Shown piece after piece: positions 58,101 through 64,000 of a DNA stretch of 64,000 bases (position 1 is its first letter; each line of letters starts with the position of its first letter). The notes under the pieces were generated by a model. That model was not told the DNA's origin, searched no databases, and saw only the letters and a program-made list of their open reading frames with translations. Source of the stretch: Bolinopsis microptera (taxonomy: Eukaryota > Ctenophora > Tentaculata > Lobata > Bolinopsidae); contig NC_087074.1 in NCBI RefSeq assembly GCF_026151205.1, forward strand, positions 496,001-560,000. Direction: 5' to 3'. The translations under genes and the position numbers were made by a program.

Positions 58101-59240
58101 TAAAGTGATTAAGCACACTCGTAGAATCAGGCAGATATTATCTCGACTCGAGCACTACTGTCAAAACAAGCCGGGCTACAGTATCTACCAGTGCGCCTAC
58201 TGGACGCCTCTACTTGTGTCGTAAGTCGGAGTTAACCCGATCAAAAGTTGGTTTAAGTTGTTTAGTAAACTATTTAGGGCACATACACTTCATTCCATAG
58301 TCTGATTGGCCTGATTCATTAACTATTGATATTGGATAACTATTGATATTGGATTTTGTTTGTTTGTTTGTTTGTTTTCAAGAGCTACTTGCCACTTAAG
58401 TCCAGCTCATTATATAACATTATATAATGTAGGACTTCTAGGCAGAGTGCTTGGTTGTGGGACACACTCGACTTTAAGAATAGTGAGAAACCACAAATCT
58501 CACTAGTGAGATATCAACAGAGTGTGAACCACTGCCTTGATATTGGATAACCCTGAACTTGAATTTACGGTGGATCAAATATGTGGGACATTAATTGAAC
58601 AGATCCTTGCAATTTCAATGCAACCGGTGATAAAGAGAAACTAGATCCTGGTTAATCGACAGATCCCCCTGTAGTCTGTACAACAGAGGTCTCATTTTAA
58701 TTGTGCAGGCACCTTCTTAGCCGGTAAACCATCAAACTGAGGTTAAACTTACAGTATCTTTCCATTTTATTGATAAAACTGGGATAATAATCTCACGTAA
58801 GTTTAAATCTATCATCTGGTGAATACCATGCTGTACTGTGAACAGATTAAGATACAGTCTATATCTAATCCTTATCTGTACCACGTGTCTTGGTACCAAC
58901 ACTCCACTCCTGTACCAACCCCTCTCCAGAATCCCTTGCAGTCTGTATCTCCACCGATACCGACCACACAAACACTGGTACACTGGCACTCGGACAGATT
59001 AGTAATTGACAGGTTTCCCCCACCCTAATTGCTATTATCAGATATAAATACTTCCTGATCTCATTTTCATTTATTTGTTTTATTTATCCGAATCTAGTTA
59101 AAAACTAAATCAATCGAAAGCTCACCCGAAATGAGGGAGACGGTGCCAGGTCCAGCTTCGACAATTACCGGAACCAAATCAAGCGGAATGTCAGCGGAGG
59201 AAATCCCCATCCACAAAATCACAAATACCAAAGGAAGCAT
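52169..59240 (-). CDS. Small secreted single-Ig-domain protein
   Basis: Four minus-strand exons join in phase: 59126-59240, 55741-55856, 55441-55526, 52169-52442. They give 196 residues. A signal peptide (MLPLVFVILWMGISSA) is followed by one Ig fold: IVEAGPGTVSLISGDTMILS with C46, the C/D region TAKIIKLSED, then TLTQLASVEDSGWYRCRATN with C109, and the G strand YYVEVF. The DxGxYxCxAxN signature is typical of I-set/C2 domains. The core Trp expected after the first Cys is missing (Ile instead). A Thr/Glu/Asp-rich tail (DLLDDLVTDPVTDPASTTPE) ends at TAG; no membrane segment. The stop sits against GTATGA, so an alternative spliced C-terminus is possible. Ligand and role are unknown; secretion is inferred. 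Intron 3 (3 kb) contains minisatellites. Confidence 0.75.
53253..53434. repeat. 30-bp array in the Ig gene intron 3
   Basis: Six copies of a 30-bp unit (GTGTCATAGTAACCAGGAAC...TAGTTACTGG). GTTACTGG and the CATAGTAAC phrase link it to other arrays in the window. Confidence 0.92.
54287..54413. repeat. MITE end fragment and GAGGGGT heptamers
   Basis: CGTCGTTCATATATTACGTAATC (54285 on) matches the left TIR of the MITE at 47719 with one change. It is followed by about six copies of the heptamer GAGGGGT (54370-54412). Confidence 0.65.
54500..55386. repeat. GTAGTAT heptamer satellite in the Ig gene intron 3
   Basis: Nearly 900 bp of degenerate GTAGTAT heptamers with interspersed variants (GTATTTAGT, GTGTATTATTTA, GATTGTAGAA). 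Variants recur in blocks of about 100-250 bp, showing higher-order duplication. It ends 55 bp from exon 3 (55441). Confidence 0.93.
55850..55907 (-). repeat. 29-bp duplication of the Ig exon 2 acceptor
   Basis: On the minus strand ATGATCCCCTCTTTCTCAG|GAGACAC (acceptor plus exon start) occurs twice, with exon-like starts at 55885 and 55856. The second is the one in phase with exon 1. A shorter TCAT(A/G)GTGCCA duplication follows. Confidence 0.85.
55995..56345. mobile_element. G-rich repeat element, probable MITE
   Basis: G-rich blocks (CGGACAGGGGGAGGGGG, twice) alternate with the palindromic phrase TCCGGACGTCCGG. The outer parts ACGTCCGGCAAATA and TTTTGGCGGACGT are a weak inverted pair. It resembles the G-rich MITE of MDH2 intron 3 in style but not in ends. 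It lies in the Ig gene intron 1. Confidence 0.45.
56795..57815. repeat. 55-bp palindromic minisatellite
   Basis: About 18 copies of a 55-bp unit containing the palindrome CCTAGTGGCACTAGG and GTAACCCTGGTAAC, so each unit can form a cruciform. Copies vary at single positions (GTGCC/GCGCC/GTCCC). It lies within the Ig gene intron 1. Confidence 0.95.
57880..58106. repeat. 35-bp minisatellite with GTAACCATGGTAAC
   Basis: About six copies of a 35-bp unit (GTGTAAATGATAAAGTATTG...TAACCATGGTAACTA), immediately distal to the 55-bp array and sharing its TATTGTAACC(N)TGGTAACTAG core. Confidence 0.93.
58118..58211 (+). other. Possible orphan exon
   Basis: A short open stretch (HTRRIRQILSRLEHYCQNKP, then GYSIYQCAYWTPLLV) ends at a perfect donor, TC|GTAAGT. 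It looks coding by composition, unlike the surrounding sequence. No convincing acceptor or partner exon was found; a plus-strand frame at 58819-59028 (LYHVSWYQHSTPV) might belong with it. It is antisense to the Ig gene intron 1. Unidentified. Confidence 0.25.
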
Positions 59241-60027
59241 GCCAAATATCACACTGTTTAAATGTAGATCAGTAGGAAGTTTTATCACGAATGAGAGGAC
59301 ACGCGAAACGACTAGCGACAGCGGAGAAATGAGAGCATTGGCTGGTGAGCTCACGCTATGGGGATATGTTAACACTGTAATAACGCAGCGCATTCTCCCA
59401 ACTTGTTTATTTCTATTGTGAGTTTCACAGGGCACAGCAAATCGTTATTCGATTTTCAATGACCGAAGCAGTGCATATCACCATTCACCCTATAACTTCC
59501 TGTAAGCTTACTTTCGGAACTGTGTTTCCGGACATGGGACTAAGCAGAAAATGTGGTCACGTAAATCGGCCGGACAGGTCACGTGGTGTCTCGATCATCG
59601 GCTTGAGGCGGCGAGCTATTAGTATAAATTAGATGATCTCAGATCAAGATAACAGTGTCGTGGTTTAAATTGGCCTGGCTCAACCCACTAGTTTGTTGTA
59701 CTTTATAATATTAATAAAGTGATAATTAAAAGTTAAGGGTGACAAGTGGCCTTTAATTCAATAATAAGGTCGCAAAGTTATTTTTATTAGTATTACTGTT
59801 AGTGTTAGTGAACTCGGGCGTTTCATCGTTGGAGTTTATTTGACCAATCAAATCCATTCTAACCGTGCACATTGTACGATGTAGACTACATTCGAAATTG
59901 GATGATCATGAGTTTCTGAAAATTTCTGTACTACATACTGCTAAAATAAAATTATATTAAGTGTTCCAAATATCTCAAGTTACATTATAATGCAGGTCCA
60001 AAGTTTCTGTATTATTAGGAATCCCGC
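59241..60027. other. 5' flank of the Ig gene
   Basis: Contains the presumptive minus-strand promoter. A segment near 59740-59800 (GTGGCCTTTAATTCAATAAT) recurs with changes near 60330-60390. No gene seen. Confidence 0.4.
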
Positions 60028-60130
60028 CATTTCATTTTCAACGAGCGTCCTAAATCACTCATTTCATTTTCAACGAGCGTCCTAAATCACTCATTTCATT
60101 TTCAACGAGCGTCCTAAATCACTCATTTCA
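60028..60130. repeat. 32-bp tandem repeat, 3 copies
   Basis: Three copies of CATTTCATTTTCAACGAGCG plus TCCTAAATCACT, period 32 bp. Confidence 0.92.
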
Positions 60131-61673
60131 TGATTCAAGGACCAACCAAACAATTTCCCCTTCATCAATAGCAAATAGAGCTGCTATAATTTCCGAAATA
60201 ATTTTGTCAGATTAATGTCTGAAAAGCCCCTTTTAATAATACACTATTCAATACGTGCACCAGTAGCAGGGAGGCTGTACTACATGTTGAGTTCAGCTGT
60301 CAATATTTAAAATTAACGGGTGACAACTATACAAGTGGCATTTAATTCAATAATAAGCTCAAAGTTATTGCTATTTATAAATAATGTGCGGTTCATTGTG
60401 AGAGGACCCTATTCAATACACAATGTGTATTGGCATACAATTTTGGCCCGTAATACTAATATTGAAGCAACTCGCTGGATTTTTCAGTAATGGGCTACGA
60501 AAAATTAAATTAAATCAATATTTATTTAGACTTAGAGTTAGACCATGTAGTGACGTAGTCCCAGACTAATGGACCAACTTCGGCGGATTTTTATCATTTG
60601 TCATTGTTTTGCTACTAGTACTACAACTAGATGCCTTTAAAATTAAATCTTTTAGTTTTATCATCGAATATTACAGTTACACATTACACAATGACAAAAG
60701 TAATCGACGAAGTTTCCCACAGTGGACAGTGAGGTTTGAGCTTGGCGCTTATTACACTGACTACAGTGAGGTTTGAGTGGATATAAATAAAAATGATGAT
60801 TATGCCCGGTGTGCGGTGGACTAATCATGAGCAGAGGGGCTTCTTGCGAAGATTAAAGCATTCCATTTCCAAAGGCATATGTGTCTGTGAATGTGATATG
60901 GCGTACATGAAATGCAATAATATTATTCTAGTATTCAGTATTGAAACACGCACTCATCAAGCAGAGAGAGAGGAATGTTTTAGAAGATATGTAAACAAGT
61001 GCTTGAAGTACTGACCTAACTTTTAAAAGCAAAGCTGCAATTCAAACACGTGCTGATTCTTCGTGTTGAAGGTAAAATAACAAAACTTGTTGGGAGAAGA
61101 ACTACATAACTAGGTGCACTATTTAGTTCAGTGTTAAATGTATGACACTACAAGTACATAAGGGTCGTTCACATATTAATAATAAGTACATGGTTGATGG
61201 TATAGTACGCGCGGGCAAGTCCTGTATACGTATATAACAAGTATAGCCTATATACTAGGCGTAGTACAGTATATTACAGTATTACTGTATAAATATTAAT
61301 ACTGTACTTGATAGTGATACTGTTTGGCTTACTGGGCGGCGCTCAGCCTGAACATAATAGCCTGGGGTCCTCAGGTAATCTTTGGCAGATGCTGCCGGAC
61401 GGCCGGACCATCAGATCACCCATCAAAGTGGAAATGAGCTTGCCCAATAAATATATTTGATTAAAGTGGTACAGAAATATTACAGTTTAGTGAATAGTGA
61501 TTGTCCTTTTAAACGCTTGCCCCGGAAACCTGACTCCCAGAACCTCAATTGTGTCTATTGTGCCATCCACAGTTGACAGTGAACGCACTAGTGTACAATA
61601 ATGTTGTCAAAACAATTAAATTTCAGTCCAGGGAAGCTCGTCTTTTAAAATGGAATAATCCCGAAAAGTCATT
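60131..61673. other. Non-coding stretch before the hydrolase duplication
   Basis: No supported gene. A 73-codon plus-strand frame (60793-61014, MMIMPGVRWTNHEQRGFLRR) is not recognised. A GGTCGTTCACATATTA phrase near 61163 is a degraded end of the 47719-type MITE, and 61345-61365 is an inverted copy of a phrase at 20993. Confidence 0.4.
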
Positions 61674-63945
61674 TTAGGGAGAACGCAGAACCTCTCTAAA
61701 ATAAACAACCATTCTGAACAAATATTATCAATTTCTGAAACCAACAAATTGAGTTTTATACAAGTATGGACAATTTAAGTGTGGAGGGATTCTTGAAACA
61801 TGTAAGTAGGTATTGCACCCCCTAATGTTGTGATACAATAGTTTTATAGTATTTATAGTAACAGAAGCTTTAAAAAACATATGTTAATTGTCTTCCGCTT
61901 TCAGTGAACATTTTAAAGTTAAACTCCAAGTCCCTAACTCCACGTATGATGGTCCTGTCTGTGGATGACATCTTTCCACTTCCTTGCAAAGATCTCTTCA
62001 CCACACTCCGACCAGCTCACAACCAGTCTCTCCTCCAGAGAATAAGAGTCAGCATCCCCCGACAAGACCTGGTGTGTCCTGATCCTGACCCCTACCTCCT
62101 TCTCACATGTGTCGCTAAACTCCAGGGAGTGAAACACCACCACGTGCTCCTGGTGGATCTTAGCTACAGCTTCAGTCACCTCAGTGTCACACTCGTAACT
62201 CTCGTGGGATTTCTCGAAGTGTTTCAGGTTTATGGTGTGAGGCAGGGACTTCACCCCGGAATCCCCCCTGAACACAAACTTCACTCTGTCCCCAATGTTG
62301 GTAACTAGATAAGAGTTAGTGCCCGGAGTAGTGGAGCGGTACGGCATGCTCAAAAGGGGTCTCGGAACTGGAAATGTAACAGTGTTGTTACTCAGATAAT
62401 CCAAACTCTCTGTCTGGTAGAGAAACATGCAGGCACTAGGTTTTATGTAGAGATGAGAGGGGACAAGAGAAGGCCACAGAAGTGGGAAGTTGTTTGGGGA
62501 GATGGAGAGGCAGAGCTTGTGACCAGGCAGGAAGCAATGTGATGTGAATCTCATGGGAAGTGAGAATGTCCTGCTATCTTCTTCACATTCGAGGGGTTGC
62601 AGATAGTTGAGATCAAACTGACATCTTGTGACTAAAGTGGCAAATCCGTCTGGGTGGATGTCACACACTTTAACGGAGAGGTAAACCCTTTTCCAACAAG
62701 AAGCAGACAGTTTTACTACAAAGTTTGGTGCTCCAATCATAACCAGAGATGTTTCTAATGGATCAGAAGAGAATGAGACCGACTTATCAATTGATGCGGT
62801 CTGGTCTCTTAGGGAGAACGCAGAACCTCTCTAAAATAAACAACCATTCTGAACAAATATTATCAATTTCTGAAACCAACAAATTGAGTTTTATACAAGT
62901 ATGGACAATTTAAGTGTGGAGGGATTCTTGAAACATGTAAGTAGGTATTGCACCCCCTAATGTTGTGATACAATAGTTTGTAGTATTTATAGTAACAGAA
63001 GCTTTAAAAAACATATGTTAATTGTCTTCCGCTTTCAGTGAACATTTTAAAGTTAAACTCTGCAAGTCTCTAACTCCACGTATGATGGTCCTGTCTGTGG
63101 ATGACATCTTTCCACTTCCTTGCAAAGATCTCTTCACCACACTCCGACCAGCTCACAACGAGTCTCTCCTCCAGAGAATAAGAGTCAGCATCCCCCGACA
63201 AGACCTGGTGTGTCCTGATCCTGACCCCTACCTCCTTCTCACATGTGTCGCTAAACTCCAGGGAGTGAAACACCACCACGTGCTCCTGGTGGATCTTAGC
63301 TACAGCTTCAGTCACCTCAGTGTCACACTCGTAACTCTCGTGGGATTTCTCGAAGTGTTTCAGGTTTATGGTGTGAGGCAGGGACTCCAGCCCGGAATCC
63401 CCCCTGAACACAAACTTCACTCTGTCCCCAATGTTGGTAACTAGATAAGAGTTAGTGCCCGGAGTAGTGGAGCGGTACGGCATGCTCAAAAGGGGTCTCG
63501 GAACTGGAAATGTAACAGTGTTGTTACTCAGATAATCCAAACTCTCTGTCTGGTAGAGAAACATGCAGGCACTAGGATTTATGTAGAGATCAGAAGGAAC
63601 AAGAGAGGGCCACAGAAGTGGGAAGTTGTTTGGGGAGATAGAGAGGCAGATCTTGTGACCTGGCAGGAAGCAATGTGATGTGAATCTCATAGGAAGTGAG
63701 AATGTCCTGCTATCTTCTTCACATTCGAGGGGTTGCAGATAGTTGAGATCAAACTGACATCTTGTGACTAGAGTGGCAAATCCGTCTGGGTGGATGTCAC
63801 ATACTTTAACGGAGAGGTAAACCCTCTTCCAACAAGAAGCAGACAGTTTTACTACAAAGTTTGGTGCTCCAATCATAACCAGAGATGTTTCTAATGGATC
63901 AGAAGAGAATGATACCGACTTATCAATTGATGCGGTCTGGTCCCC
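61674..63945. repeat. 1.14-kb tandem duplication
   Basis: Two copies (from about 61676 and 62811, offset 1135-1136 bp) of a unit that starts AGGGAGAACGCAGAACCTCT and ends in the exon phrase ...TTGATGCGGTCTGGTC. Copies are very similar, with few substitutions and 1-2-bp indels confined to the non-coding part. The unit carries the last coding exon and 3' flank of the hydrolase gene. Confidence 0.95.
61934..62808 (-). CDS. Second copy of hydrolase C-terminal exon
   Basis: A duplicate of the terminal exon at 63070-64000, open from the duplication edge (DQTASIDKSVSFSSDPLETS) through the 268-codon core to the stop. Relative to the other copy it has a few replacements (KLCLS/KICLS, SHLYIKP/SDLYINP, GVKSLP/GLESLP) and no disabling change. 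It lacks the catalytic domain and its own start; AAG precedes it at the duplication edge and could serve as an acceptor. It may be an alternative last exon or a fresh pseudo-exon. Confidence 0.6.
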
Positions 63946-64000
63946 AGAGAATCCCCAGTCGATCCGTAACCAGTGACCACTGTTAACACCTTGGAGAGGA
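63070..64000 (-). CDS. CocE/NonD S15-family hydrolase, C-terminal part
   Basis: Minus-strand frame open to the window edge (about 310 residues here, 5' part missing). It reads as the non-catalytic C-terminal jelly-roll domain of CocE/NonD hydrolases (X-Pro dipeptidyl-peptidase S15 type): LRIDWGFSGDQTASID, FSSDPLETSLVMIGAPNFVV, the LSVKVCDIHPDGFATLVTR strand pair, PGHKICLSISPNNFPLLWPS and a C-terminal WSECGEEIFARKWKDVIHR. Members hydrolyse esters or amides with an alpha/beta-hydrolase Ser-Asp-His triad, which would lie upstream, outside the window. The family is mostly bacterial and fungal and patchy in animals. Called from remembered family pattern. Confidence 0.72.
   Translation of the reverse strand, partial: PLQGVNSGHWLRIDWGFSGDQTASIDKSVSFSSDPLETSLVMIGAPNFVVKLSASCWKRVYLSVKVCDIHPDGFATLVTRCQFDLNYLQPLECEEDSRTFSLPMRFTSHCFLPGHKICLSISPNNFPLLWPSLVPSDLYINPSACMFLYQTESLDYLSNNTVTFPVPRPLLSMPYRSTTPGTNSYLVTNIGDRVKFVFRGDSGLESLPHTINLKHFEKSHESYECDTEVTEAVAKIHQEHVVVFHSLEFSDTCEKEVGVRIRTHQVLSGDADSYSLEERLVVSWSECGEEIFARKWKDVIHRQDHHTWS

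Noticed and set aside
60793..61014. 73-codon ATG frame (MMIMPGVRWTNHEQRGFLRR)
   Set aside because: No recognisable family, no splice or promoter support; length is within chance expectation.
61904..63444. Plus-strand frames of 134 and 140 residues antisense to the hydrolase exon, with a tempting spliced ATG exon (MDNLSVEGFLKH|GTAAGT)
   Set aside because: The minus strand has clear S15-family similarity. Joining the ATG exon to the acceptor at TTTCAG|TGAACA gives an immediate stop in its frame.
1..64000. CRISPR-like arrays among the many direct repeats
   Set aside because: Units are head-to-tail without unique spacers and the DNA is eukaryotic; they are minisatellites.

Overview
The window is nuclear DNA of an animal, AT-rich and crowded with minisatellites. 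Evidence: spliced genes with GT-AG introns; clear orthologues of the animal genes VPS18, RICTOR, MORC2, EXOSC10 (RRP6) and mitochondrial MDH2; a secreted Ig-domain gene; non-LTR retrotransposons and several MITE families. I cannot name the species. A marine invertebrate, possibly an early-branching one, would fit.

Layout. 1-2287: a 14-bp and a 67-bp tandem array. 2288-9293: two intronless genes on the minus strand, VPS18 (endosome/lysosome tethering) and RICTOR (TORC2). 9294-27515: a gene-poor block of mobile DNA. It holds a pogo-like MITE, a 360-bp tandem repeat, a 749-bp MITE with 34-bp TIRs, a 5'-truncated reverse transcriptase, a non-LTR element with two open ORFs joined by an ATGA overlap, two ~100-bp foldback elements with 9-bp target duplications, SINE-like tails and decayed LINE pieces. 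27516-33193: MORC2 (+), 15 exons. 34438-44184: EXOSC10 (+), 13 exons, three introns of which are filled by minisatellites. 44555-51605: MDH2 (+), 7 exons. 52169-59240: a four-exon minus-strand gene for a small secreted Ig protein. 61674-64000: the 3' end of a minus-strand CocE/NonD (S15-type) hydrolase gene, duplicated in tandem; the gene runs off the window.

Most of the real genes are housekeeping (vesicle tethering, TORC2 signalling, chromatin silencing, RNA exosome, TCA cycle) and I see no functional cluster. The most unusual signal concerns introns. In MORC2, EXOSC10, MDH2 and the Ig gene, short tandem duplications repeatedly span or abut splice junctions. They range from two copies of an acceptor plus exon start to about 33 copies of the MDH2 exon 4 end with its donor. 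Some would give in-frame alternative splice sites. Exon coordinates were derived by hand from splice consensus, reading phase and remembered family similarity; all phases close and the three large spliced genes have lengths plausible for their families.
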